In this document: positions 41,656-49,815 of the stretch, piece after piece
How positions within the stretch are numbered: the stretch's first letter is position 1
Layout of the letters: each line of letters begins with the position of its first letter
From: Duncaniella muricolitica
GTDB lineage: Bacteria; Bacteroidota; Bacteroidia; Bacteroidales; Muribaculaceae
Assembly (NCBI GenBank): GCA_025808375.1
Contig: CP061009.1
Coordinates: 1,736,001 to 1,800,000, forward strand
Length of the DNA: 64,000 nt
Direction: 5' to 3'
Position numbers and translations under genes: made by a program
The notes under the pieces: generated by a model
Database searches by the model: none
The model's input: the letters and a program-made list of their open reading frames with translations, nothing else
What the model was told of the DNA's origin: nothing

Positions 41656-43353
41656 ATGAAAACTATGGTAGAAAGAAACGAGGTCCTGACACGTTATCAT
41701 GTCAAGGGTCAGTCGAAGCGCCAGATTGCGGGAGAGATGCACATCAGCCGCCACACGGTAGACAGGATCGTGTGGGAGTATGAGCGTGTGTGTCTGGACG
41801 CCGACGGTGTCTGCGACATGAAGGCGTTCGCAACACTTTTTAGGTTCGGAGCCTAAGTTCAACACACCGGCGCGGACATGTCCGGTGGTGACGGATGAAA
41901 TCAAGGGGATTATCCGCAAGTGTCTTGAAGACAATCGTGTGCGTCGGGTCACAGGCATGCGCAAGCTTCAGTGGACGTGTCGCAGCATCCACACGATGCT
42001 TCTGGAGCGGGGCTTTACGCTCAGTTATCCGAGTGTGTGCAATCATGTCAGACGCATCAGTGCGACCATGGGCACCAGGCCGCAGAAGGAGGTCTATGTC
42101 AGGCGCGAGCATGATCCCGGGCAGGAGTGCGAGTTCGACTGGGGAGAGATCCCTCTTGTCATAGGCGGCCGCCGTCAGATGGTGCAGATGGCCGTGTTCA
42201 CTCTGCTGCATTCCAACCGGCGCAGCGCATGGCTGTTCCGTCGTCAGGACACGCTGTCGCTGATGGAGGCCCACCGTAATTTCTTTGATGAGATACAGGG
42301 TGTTCCTTTAGACCATGGTGTACGACAACATGAAGGTTGCCGTCACTATCCGCACCGGTCGTCAGGGACGTCCGGCTGTCAGAGTACCCCACAAAGGCCA
42401 TAGCGTCTTTCTCTGTATTATAAATTCGAGGAGCGGTTCTGCAATGCGTGCTCGGGTTGGGAGAAGGGCTCGGTGGAGCGCTCGGTGGAAATCGTGCGCC
42501 ATGCGGCGTTCGTGTCCCGCCAGTCGTTCGAGACTCTTGATGCGGCTCAGAACTGGCTTGACCGTATTCTACATAAAAATCAACTCCACTTCGGGTATCA
42601 CCGGCATCAGCGACAGTCAGAAGCAGGGAGCGTATCCGCGCCGATTTGTACTGCCTACAGCCGGCTCCGCAGCCGATGGGCTGCTTTGAGGCCGAGGAGC
42701 ATACCCCTGACAGCTACGGCACGATAAACGTTGACTACAACAATTATTCCGTGCCCGAAGGACTCGTTGGAAGCAGTGTGCTGGCCCGTGTATACTCCGG
42801 TCATATAGCCATATATCATCAAGGACGCAGGGTTGCAGACCATGTAAGACTGGAGGGCAAGGGCGGCTGGAGCATGCAACTGGAGCACTACCTCGGCACT
42901 TTTCTTCGCAAGCGGGCGCTCTGGACAACTCTACGGCCATGCGTCAGGTTCCGGCGGAACTTGCCGAGGCTCTACCGGATCCACTTCTGTCCCGGTCGGC
43001 AGAGGGAGTTTATCCGGTTCATGATGTATGCGCGCGACCACGGCATCATGCAGTCCCGGATTACAGCCGCTGCACGCAGCCTGCGCCTCAAAGGTGTCAG
43101 ACACATGACCGCAGACCATCTCAAAGTGGAACTTGACTCCATGCTGAAAACAGATGTGTCTGAAAATGACGCGGATGCCATCGCTTCCGTATCCTCTCTT
43201 GACATCCATCCCCGCCAACAGAAAAACCTCAATCGAAGAGCACGCGGTGACTACACTCGACTCGCTTACCGCTGTCCTGTGCAGCCATCCAAAAGTCACA
43301 CGCAGGCAACATCAACAACTGATTGGAAAATGGAAGAAAAACAAAGACATTAA
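41656..43353 (+). pseudogene. istA: istA transposase of IS21 copy 2, frameshifted
   Basis: IstA is the DDE transposase. The N-terminal HTH (MVERNEVLTRYHVKGQSKRQ, IAGEMHISRHTVDRI) begins at ATG 41656. The frame shifts near 41850 into VTDEIKGIIRKCLEDNRV through the first catalytic Asp in CEFDWGEIPLV, again near 42310 (MVYDNMKVAV, second Asp), and again near 42400-42650 before YGTINVDYNNYSVPEGLVGS and the C-terminal part to 43353. The protein parts are well conserved, so the breaks look recent or artefactual. The end overlaps istB, as usual. Confidence 0.85.
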
Positions 43354-44096
43354 AAATAATACGTAAAGCGGCCACAGAGCTTAAACTCCCATTGTGGCGC
43401 GATGCCCTTGACCAGTATATAAGCCGCTTCGCCGCCGAATCATGGAGCGTGCAGCACCTCATGGCCGTCATGATGCAGGACCAGCTTAAAATGCGTGCCG
43501 ACAACCGCCGCCGCACTCTGATAAAGCGTGCCGACTTTCCGCAACTCAAATATCTGGGCGACCTCATTGTCGACGAACTCCCCGATGACGCACGCACCGC
43601 TCTGCCACTGCTGCGGTCGCTCGACTTCGTCCGGCAAGGACGAAACCTCGTCCTGTACGGCAATCCCGGAACAGGCAAAACGCACATTGCCACTGCTCTG
43701 GGTATCGAGGCCTGCACTCAGGGCATGACCGTAATGTTCACCTCAGTGCCACGGCTTATAACGCAAATCAAAGAGGCACGGCAAGAACGCGCACTCCGTT
43801 CTCTTGAAAACAGGTTCATCAACTACGACCTTGTGATATGCGACGAGTTCGGATACGTCTCCTGTGACAAAGAAGCCGGCGAATTGCTCTTCAACCATCT
43901 GTCTCTCAGAGCCGGAAAGAAAACAGTCATCATCACTACAAACCTGGCCTTCAACAGATGGAGCGAGATTATCGCCGACAAAGTCCTCGTGACAGCAATG
44001 GTAGACCGCCTGACCCACAAAGCCGTGCTCTTAAACATGACCGGAGAATCATTCAGAATGAAAGAAACGAAGAAAATACTCCAAAATCAACTATAA
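43323..44096 (+). CDS. istB: IS21 helper ATPase IstB
   Basis: 257 residues, full length, with a TTG start overlapping the istA end. Walker A GNPGTGKTH at about residues 117-125, Walker B LVICDEFGYV, sensor region VIITTNLAFNRW, and the C-terminal VDRLTHKAVLLNMTGES-F segment. It binds DNA and guides IstA to targets. This copy serves as the reference for the broken istB at 204-980. Confidence 0.95.
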   Translation: MENGRKTKTLKIIRKAATELKLPLWRDALDQYISRFAAESWSVQHLMAVMMQDQLKMRADNRRRTLIKRADFPQLKYLGDLIVDELPDDARTALPLLRSLDFVRQGRNLVLYGNPGTGKTHIATALGIEACTQGMTVMFTSVPRLITQIKEARQERALRSLENRFINYDLVICDEFGYVSCDKEAGELLFNHLSLRAGKKTVIITTNLAFNRWSEIIADKVLVTAMVDRLTHKAVLLNMTGESFRMKETKKILQNQL

Positions 44097-44156
44097 TTAT
44101 ATCTAATTTCTTAAATTTGCATGTCCTATGAAACGGTGCATTTCTCAATTAGAATC

Positions 44157-44183
44157 TGGCGCACTTCTCGATTAAATTTTACA
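44157..44183 (-). repeat. Right terminal repeat of IS21 copy 2
   Basis: Perfect complement of the left repeat and identical to 1041-1067. Confidence 0.93.
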
Positions 44184-44261
44184 TGTCTGACCTCTTGGCA
44201 AGAGGATTATAGTGCAAATATTGTAATATTTCGATTTCAGTAGTCATGTGCAGCGTCTTTA

Positions 44262-44312
44262 TCGCGACAAATTTAGTAAAAATCCACGAATAATCACGAC
44301 GAGTTGTCGCGA
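44262..44312. repeat. TCGCGACAA inverted repeat downstream of hipA
   Basis: Perfect nine-base arms 44262-44270 and 44304-44312, with a third related GGCGCGATTTTA nearby at about 44337. It lies between the IS21 end and the 3' end of hipA. Confidence 0.45.
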
Positions 44313-44374
44313 TTTATTGCTTTATTTCACGACCTTTGGCGCGATTTTATCTTCTGGCGACTTCAGTAAACGCC

Positions 44375-45637
44375 TTATATTGGCGACTCGATCCATTTAT
44401 CGAATCGGGGTGCGAACATATCGATTTCGCTCTGGGGCAGTCCGAGTCTGCGGGCTTCTGTATGCCACAATTTCATGGCGGTTTTTACCTCGGTGATAAT
44501 GCTATTGGCTTTATCCCCTGAAAGCGTGTAATCTCCGGCTGATGCCAATAGGATATTGAGGTCGGATTGGCTTGTAGAGCGATTAATCAATAAACTCTGA
44601 TTGTCGAAGAGAGTGGGGTTAATATCGTAAGCCGGGGATAATTCCCAACCTTTTCGCGTCAAAAGGAATCCATGATTGCGGAAATGGTCGTCAGAGTTGC
44701 CGACAATGACGTAGAACGCCACGCGGCGGAATAGTTCCTCTAAGTTTTGTTCGACATTGCTGCCGTGCTGAATAATGAAATCGGCAATGTCAGTGTAACC
44801 GTAGCCGGTTGACGCATTGTCTCCGTCGGTCAGTCCAAGTAGTGTCAACGCGGAGGCAAAATGTATTCGTTTCCCATCGCTGTTTCTGTCGAAACGTTTT
44901 GAAAGAAGGATATGATAATCCTCTCCGTTAATTGTTCGTGTTTCGGCAACATTCAGTCCTGCCTTTCGACCCATCACATGGCAGAAATGCTCCCATTGGG
45001 CAATATCATAATCATCTTTGCGCGAAGGAAATTTGGCGACAGTCAGACTCCCGTCCTCATCAATTACAGATGCCTTCGGTCTTGCACCACCGAGAGAAGT
45101 CCCCGGATGTAGCAGCTGTGCCAACCATTTTTTTGACGGTAATAGATGCTTTTCCTCGCTAAGCTCAATCTCATGTGCAGCATTCATCAACTCTCTGACA
45201 TTCGCAATTGGCGGCACCCGAAGACTTTCCTCGCAGTTGATGAACTTCCCTCCGGACGTTTCGGTAAACCGAAAACCGCCCATACGTGAAGCGTCATCTA
45301 TACCCATCAGATAATCGAAAGATGTCAGGCGTCGCACGGCTCTCTTTTCATCGGTGGCTGCAATTTGCTCCCGACGGTTCAGCAATGTACGTCCCCAACG
45401 GTCGGGTAGTGCATCCGAGAAACAAGAAAAAATGTCGCGTTCCGGTCGAGTGTATTGGATGCCGGAATAGTTTTGCAAATCCTCGCTGAGAAAAACATCG
45501 CCATATTTGGCAAGCCATTCTTTATCATACGAAAAGCCGTATGTCTCGCTGCCACGCACCGAGTCGCAAGATAGCTCGCCAATCAGTTGAGGCGTATCGA
45601 GCCAATCAAAATCGGCATACACGAAAAGTTTTTTCAT
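44375..45637 (-). CDS. hipA: HipA-family serine/threonine kinase toxin
   Basis: 420 residues, usual length. N-terminal HipA_N segment, then the kinase-like core: LHPGTSLGGARPKASVIDED (Gly-rich loop), LTVAKFPSRKDDYDIAQWEH with the ATP Lys, LLSKRFDRN, and the catalytic segment FYVIVGNSDDHFRNHGFLLT followed by LSPAYDINPT. Family members phosphorylate translation factors such as aminoacyl-tRNA synthetases and cause dormancy. It is encoded three bases after its antitoxin and looks intact. Confidence 0.93.
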   Translation of the reverse strand: MKKLFVYADFDWLDTPQLIGELSCDSVRGSETYGFSYDKEWLAKYGDVFLSEDLQNYSGIQYTRPERDIFSCFSDALPDRWGRTLLNRREQIAATDEKRAVRRLTSFDYLMGIDDASRMGGFRFTETSGGKFINCEESLRVPPIANVRELMNAAHEIELSEEKHLLPSKKWLAQLLHPGTSLGGARPKASVIDEDGSLTVAKFPSRKDDYDIAQWEHFCHVMGRKAGLNVAETRTINGEDYHILLSKRFDRNSDGKRIHFASALTLLGLTDGDNASTGYGYTDIADFIIQHGSNVEQNLEELFRRVAFYVIVGNSDDHFRNHGFLLTRKGWELSPAYDINPTLFDNQSLLINRSTSQSDLNILLASAGDYTLSGDKANSIITEVKTAMKLWHTEARRLGLPQSEIDMFAPRFDKWIESPI

Positions 45638-45640
45638 GGC

Positions 45641-45970
45641 TTATTCCTTTTTAGATGCCCGTTGGCGATGTTTCAGACTTAAATCTTGCAGATTGCGTCC
45701 GAGGGTATCCTCCTTGGCAATCAAAAGAAGATCGTCATCAAGTTGCAGAGCATAAAGAACACGGGCATAGATTCCGATTGAAACCGTAGGAGAGCCTTTT
45801 TCGATGCGGTTCACAGTGAGAGGCGAACAAGTAGCACGTTCAGCAACCTGCGCAATTGAGAGATTACGACGCAGCCGGGCGAGCTTAATCTGCTCGCCCA
45901 TAAGAGCCATTTTTTGCTCCAGCTTCCGGGGTAACTTAGTCCCCATAGTGTTCTTTGCCATTGTCTTCAT
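45641..45970 (-). CDS. hipB: HipB-like antitoxin (XRE family)
   Basis: 109 residues from ATG 45970 (a TTG at 45982 is also open). HTH at about 30-85: IKLARLRRNLSIAQVAERA then TCSPLTVNRIEKGSPTVSIG. It would bind HipA and repress its own operon. It is placed directly before hipA, after a TATCTTTG box at 46032-46039. Confidence 0.9.
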   Translation of the reverse strand: MKTMAKNTMGTKLPRKLEQKMALMGEQIKLARLRRNLSIAQVAERATCSPLTVNRIEKGSPTVSIGIYARVLYALQLDDDLLLIAKEDTLGRNLQDLSLKHRQRASKKE

Positions 45971-46031
45971 TTTAAGGTGCAAAGCGGCTAAGCCGATGAC
46001 TTTGCCATGCTCAATCTATCTTTTAATACTG

Positions 46032-46039
46032 CAAAGATA
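46032..46039 (-). promoter_or_regulatory. -7 box TATCTTTG of hipBA
   Basis: Exact TAnnTTTG on the minus strand, 61 bases before ATG 45970. Confidence 0.5.
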
Positions 46040-46093
46040 CTAATAATATTTATTATATGACATATTGAGCTGCTAATAATTAAAGCCCTACTC

Positions 46094-47083
46094 TCAACTG
46101 GCAAGTGCAAAATTAGCGATTTGACGGAAGAAAACATTTTTAGGCGAGTCAAAATTTAGTTTTTTGCGAGGCCTTCGGTTGATTTTTTGCTGGATTTTGC
46201 GAATGAAAGCATCCGTTAATGTTGAGAAATCAGTTCCTTTTGGGATGTATTGACGGATGAGTTTGTTGGCATTTTCAATGGATCCTTTCTGCCATGAGGA
46301 ATATGAATCGGCAAAGAAAACAAGATTAGGATTCTTAGTCCCTTTTGGAGCGAGTGCTTTGGATATCATTTTATGGGCACAGAACTCGGATCCATTGTCG
46401 GTTGTTATCGAGCGTATGGTTTTTCTGTAAGGAAACAACAGTCTGATGACGACCTTTGCCAGCGGTTCTGGATGCTTGCCCTGTGGCAGCCTTTCCATGA
46501 GCACCATATTTGTGCTTCTTTCGGTAAGTGTGACAATCGCTCCTTTGCCGTCTTTCCCCACTATGGTATCCATTTCCCAGTCTCCGAACCGCTTGCCGTC
46601 GGCTTCCGCAGGTCGTTCATGGATACTTACCCGTTCAGGTATGTTCTTCACTTTTGTGGTGCGGTCGGGACGTCCGTGTCGGTTGTATTTCATCTTGTGC
46701 CGGCAATGAGCGGCGAGTTCCCCGCTTTCGTCAGCCCTGATGTGGCGGTATATCAGCTCGTGTGAGATAAATTTGCCACGGCATTTCATATCGGCAGAGA
46801 TCTGTTCGGGAGACCAGTCCTCTTCCTTGAGCAGATCCAGTGCTTCCCATACTATAGCGGGATCCTTTGCATGGTTGGCGGTGGTTCTTTTTCTGCGTTC
46901 CATTGCCTTGTCATGAGCCTTGTCCCACAGATAGTTGCCTTTGGCCGTGGAATTACGCTTCAGCTCGCGGCAAAGCGTTGACTGACTGCACCCTACTATG
47001 AGGGCGATTTCTTTTCTCGAAGTTTTTCTTTGCAGTAAGGCGAAAATTTGCGACCTTTGCTGCGAGGTTAATTGATGATACAT
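46094..47083 (-). CDS. IS30-family transposase
   Basis: 329 residues from ATG 47083 (a TTG at 47095 is the upstream option). N-terminal HTH (YHQLTSQQRSQIFALLQRKT, IALIVGCSQSTLCRELKRNS). DDE core: FGDWEMDTIVGKDGKGAIVT with the first Asp, SITTDNGSEFCAHKMI with the second, and WQKGSIENANKLIRQYIPKG with Glu. Intact, similar to IS4351-type elements of Bacteroides. It is the only transposase in the window besides the IS4 at 51550 that is whole. Confidence 0.94.
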   Translation of the reverse strand: MYHQLTSQQRSQIFALLQRKTSRKEIALIVGCSQSTLCRELKRNSTAKGNYLWDKAHDKAMERRKRTTANHAKDPAIVWEALDLLKEEDWSPEQISADMKCRGKFISHELIYRHIRADESGELAAHCRHKMKYNRHGRPDRTTKVKNIPERVSIHERPAEADGKRFGDWEMDTIVGKDGKGAIVTLTERSTNMVLMERLPQGKHPEPLAKVVIRLLFPYRKTIRSITTDNGSEFCAHKMISKALAPKGTKNPNLVFFADSYSSWQKGSIENANKLIRQYIPKGTDFSTLTDAFIRKIQQKINRRPRKKLNFDSPKNVFFRQIANFALAS

Positions 47084-47163
47084 AAGGCAATACAAAATTA
47101 GTTAATCTCAGGGAGACTTCGGTCTCCTTTTTTTGTATTGCCGGTTGAAAGTTACCTTTGGCG

Positions 47164-47231
47164 TGACTTAATATCGGATTGGGGAGGGGCTGTGGCTTTA
47201 TGAAGCCCCATCCCCAATCCGCCATTAAGTC
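47164..47231. repeat. Long hairpin (about 28-base arms) upstream of the IS30 transposase
   Basis: gacttaat..cggattgggg on the left pairs with ccccaatccg..attaagtc on the right, including an inner ggggct/agcccc. Only a few mismatches or bulges and a loop of about 12 bases. It lies inside the IS30 unit, upstream of the transposase start. Confidence 0.75.
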
Positions 47232-47332
47232 TCGAACGTCAAAAATTTGTAGGGCTATTCAGAACGAAATTTTTGCACTTCGTTCTTGAATGTTGACTAA
47301 TAATTAAAGCAATTACCTCAATTTCTCCATCT

Positions 47333-47764
47333 CTAATGCTTAATTTCCGGATTGATAGAGCGGAGATGCCGGATAAATTCTTCTTGACGCACGGGTGATA
47401 TGATTAACGGCATATAGCTTTTGAGAATCTTCCGGTCGGTAAATGTGATTGCCAAGCGGTGGGTCAACGAAGTTGCCGGCGATGAGAGTACGCTCTTGGT
47501 AGGTTTGATCTCTTTAATCTTGTCAATTGGGTAGGCGGTGGGAATAAAGAAAGAGTACACTACGAGCTTATCCCCATCAATGCGGTAATATATACTGAGA
47601 AAAGTCACTAAGACAAACGCCAACATCACAAGACAAACAATTGTCGGCCAGATTCCGTCATCCAAGAAACAGGGAACAACGCAGCACACCGCAACCAGTC
47701 CCAAGATGCACCATGTCGATTCATCCCACCGTGAATTATATCTTATGCCTCCAAACTTTTCCAT
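47333..47764 (-). CDS. Small membrane protein with bacterial PH-like domain
   Basis: 143 residues. Two hydrophobic helices (TWCILGLVAVCCVVPCFLDD; WPTIVCLVMLAFVLVTFLSI) are followed by a compact beta-rich domain (YYRIDGDKLVVYSFFIPTAY, PIDKIKEIKPTKSVLSSPAT, LAITFTDRK, PVRQEEFIRHLRSINPEI) of the bacterial PH type. Role unknown. It lies 22 bases after the disrupted gene at 47787. Confidence 0.7.
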   Translation of the reverse strand: MEKFGGIRYNSRWDESTWCILGLVAVCCVVPCFLDDGIWPTIVCLVMLAFVLVTFLSIYYRIDGDKLVVYSFFIPTAYPIDKIKEIKPTKSVLSSPATSLTHRLAITFTDRKILKSYMPLIISPVRQEEFIRHLRSINPEIKH

Positions 47765-47786
47765 AATTTTTACTTTTATCTGGTTG

Positions 47787-48680
47787 TTATTGTCTTTTGA
47801 ATGAGAAAATTATCTGAAGCAGGTCTGTCTTCCGGTATTCCAATGGATAAGGAGGATTAGTATGCTTATTGAGCCTCGTTTCTACTAATCCAAGCCAGTA
47901 GAACAGTCGCGCAAAGACGCGGGTTTTATAAATATTGTAAATGTCTGTAAAAGTGAAAACTTTTTGATAATGTTCCTGATAGAATTCGCCGGAATGCCAT
48001 GTCGAACCAAATTTATTAAGCAGCCACACGCTATACGCCATTCCCAGATTGCCTATTCGACCATCTTCGTTCCTATCAAACGTATGCAATCCGACACCGA
48101 TGAGAGAGAATCGCAATATCTCGTTAGCAGCCGAGTCAATATCCAATAATGCTTTTTTACCTTTTGGTGTAAGCGACAGCGTTCCTTTCCTCGTCTTGAT
48201 CCATCCAAGCAAATCAAGTATGATTCTTGCCATCCATACGGAATTGGCATCATATTCATTGATTCGTTTAGATTTGAACTCTTCGATTATCCATTCGGGT
48301 TGTCCGAGACGATAGGTTTCCGCAACAGTTTTCAAAGGAAGCCATCCAAGTTTAGTGAGTTTTAGCTCTGTCTAACTGAGCGTGTTCATAAGATAAATAG
48401 CCTGCCTGACAAGAGGAATCTTGTCATATTGTTCTTTCCACAATTTGTTCAGGCTTACCACACATTGCTCAGTAAACGGATGATACATGACATTGTGCAT
48501 TTCTTCCGGCGACAGCCCATTGAAATCACTCCTCGGTGTGCTATTATGAAGAGCTGTTGCGGTTTGCAAACGTTCATTGATTCTGTTTATGTCAACATTC
48601 CTTCCTGCTCGTTCCTCTGCAAGGATCCAGCCCTGAATCTCTTTTATGATAGGATTCATATGTTCTCTCGAATCGTTCAT
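47787..48680 (-). pseudogene. Hypothetical gene (pRiA4b ORF-3-like) split by one in-frame TAG
   Basis: Two open frames in the same phase, 48680-48372 (MNDSREHMNPIIKEIQGWIL to YLMNTLS) and 48369-47787 (TELKLTKLGWLPLKTVAETY to the end), are separated only by a TAG at 48372-48374. Joined they give about 297 residues. The second part has a winged-helix-like segment (ARIILDLLGWIKTRKGTLSL). I recall similar uninterrupted proteins in Bacteroidales, some annotated as plasmid pRiA4b ORF-3 family. The simplest reading is a nonsense mutation; readthrough is possible. Confidence 0.65.
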
Positions 48681-48735
48681 CTACGCTTGAATTGTCTTGT
48701 GTTACTATACCGATAATGTTACTTGATGACAGGAA

Positions 48736-49779
48736 TTATTTCAGAATAATCCATCGACCGGTTTTGTCTGAACCTTCCCTTTCGATGTAACCTAATTTCT
48801 TGAGATCTCTGGTTGCTCGCTTGGCAGTTGATTCAGAGATATTGAAGATTTCCATAAGTTGTGAATGGGTAATTTCCGGATTTTTTTGAATAGCTACATA
48901 GATCCTCTTCAGCCCTTCCTTCAAATTGTTTACAGTGTCATTCTGCGAATTTACAGTGTCGTTTACAGTGTCAAACTCCGGATTTACAATGTCATTTTCT
49001 TGATACTGCAAAACTCGACGGTCGAGGTTGTCGATGTGGTGGCGAAGCATTACATCCTGAGCAATGGTGGAATCGTCATTCTCACGGCTATCAACTAATG
49101 ACTGGATATACTCTCCCTTGTCTTCTTTTCTGACTATGGAAGGAACAAGTCCTAACTGCCGTTGAATCATATTCATCACCAGTCGAGTAGTTCGTCCATT
49201 GCCGTCTACCCAAGGATGGATGGTTACCAGCCTAAAATGAGCTTCAAAACTCAGACGGTAACATGCCGCAATATCCGTTTTGTCAACATAAGCAATCTCT
49301 TTGTTTAACCATTCGCAAAAATTATTCACTGCGTGTGGAACCTTGCTATAAGCCAGATAACTCCTTCCGCCAATACCGGCACTTACATTGCACAGGCGAA
49401 ACTCACCCTTTGACGAATCGAATTGTCCGGCAATGGTAGAGTATTCACTTCTGGTACGGCGCATCACGAGGGCAGACAGTTGTTGCAATAGCTGAGGCGT
49501 ATATGTCGGATTCTCGGAGGCTAATCTGAAAGCATAAAGATAAGCGTCTTTAAGGTCTACGTTCATCATCTGCTCGGTCAATGAGCGACTCTTCACTACA
49601 ATACCTTCATCGAAAAGAAGTTGGTTCTCAATTTCGGTAACAGCAGAACCCTCAATGGCAGTGGAATTGGTCACAATGGAGTATAGGTAGAACTTATGAT
49701 AGTCCACCTGATCCTCAACCCCCGAAGCCAAATATGCTTTCAGAGTCTCTTCAATTTGTATGTCAAGGTCTTTATTCAT
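48736..49779 (-). CDS. Fic-family protein with C-terminal winged helix
   Basis: 347 residues. N-terminal Fic_N-like region with an inhibitory-type TAIEGS segment (SIVTNSTAIEGSAVTEIENQ), then the Fic core with HPWVDGNGRTTR (about residues 196-207), typical of active AMP transferases. A short linker repeats DTVN three or four times (about 258-278), and a C-terminal wHTH follows (EITHSQLMEIFNISESTAKR). It probably modifies a protein target and binds DNA. It lies 36 bases after the AlbA_2 gene, with which it may form a unit. Confidence 0.9.
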   Translation of the reverse strand: MNKDLDIQIEETLKAYLASGVEDQVDYHKFYLYSIVTNSTAIEGSAVTEIENQLLFDEGIVVKSRSLTEQMMNVDLKDAYLYAFRLASENPTYTPQLLQQLSALVMRRTRSEYSTIAGQFDSSKGEFRLCNVSAGIGGRSYLAYSKVPHAVNNFCEWLNKEIAYVDKTDIAACYRLSFEAHFRLVTIHPWVDGNGRTTRLVMNMIQRQLGLVPSIVRKEDKGEYIQSLVDSRENDDSTIAQDVMLRHHIDNLDRRVLQYQENDIVNPEFDTVNDTVNSQNDTVNNLKEGLKRIYVAIQKNPEITHSQLMEIFNISESTAKRATRDLKKLGYIEREGSDKTGRWIILK

Positions 49780-49815
49780 TGTTTCTGTCGTTAATTTGAG
49801 GGTAAAGTTATCCGA

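Larger units (their letters stand above)
41537..44183 (+). mobile_element. IS21-family element, full length (copy 2)
   Basis: Bounded by perfectly complementary 27-base terminal repeats, starting TGTAAAATTTAATCGAGAAG on the left. Secondary copies of the GAGAAGTGCGCC motif lie just inside, as in IS21 multi-site ends. It carries istA (frameshifted) and istB (intact). No matching target duplication is seen: the left flank ends tctgtac and the right begins tgtctga. The left flank is a cut gene and the right flank is unrelated. Confidence 0.93.
46073..47310 (-). mobile_element. IS30-family insertion with 14-base flanking direct repeats
   Basis: The repeat CTAATAATTAAAGC occurs at 46073-46086 and 47297-47310. 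Between them lie the IS30 transposase and, near both ends, weak inverted AAGTGCAAAA-type sequences (about 46107-46116 on one strand, 47262-47273 on the other). The direct repeats may be the target duplication, though 14 bases is longer than the few bases usual for IS30. The region 47096-47296 holds a large hairpin and no gene. Confidence 0.65.
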
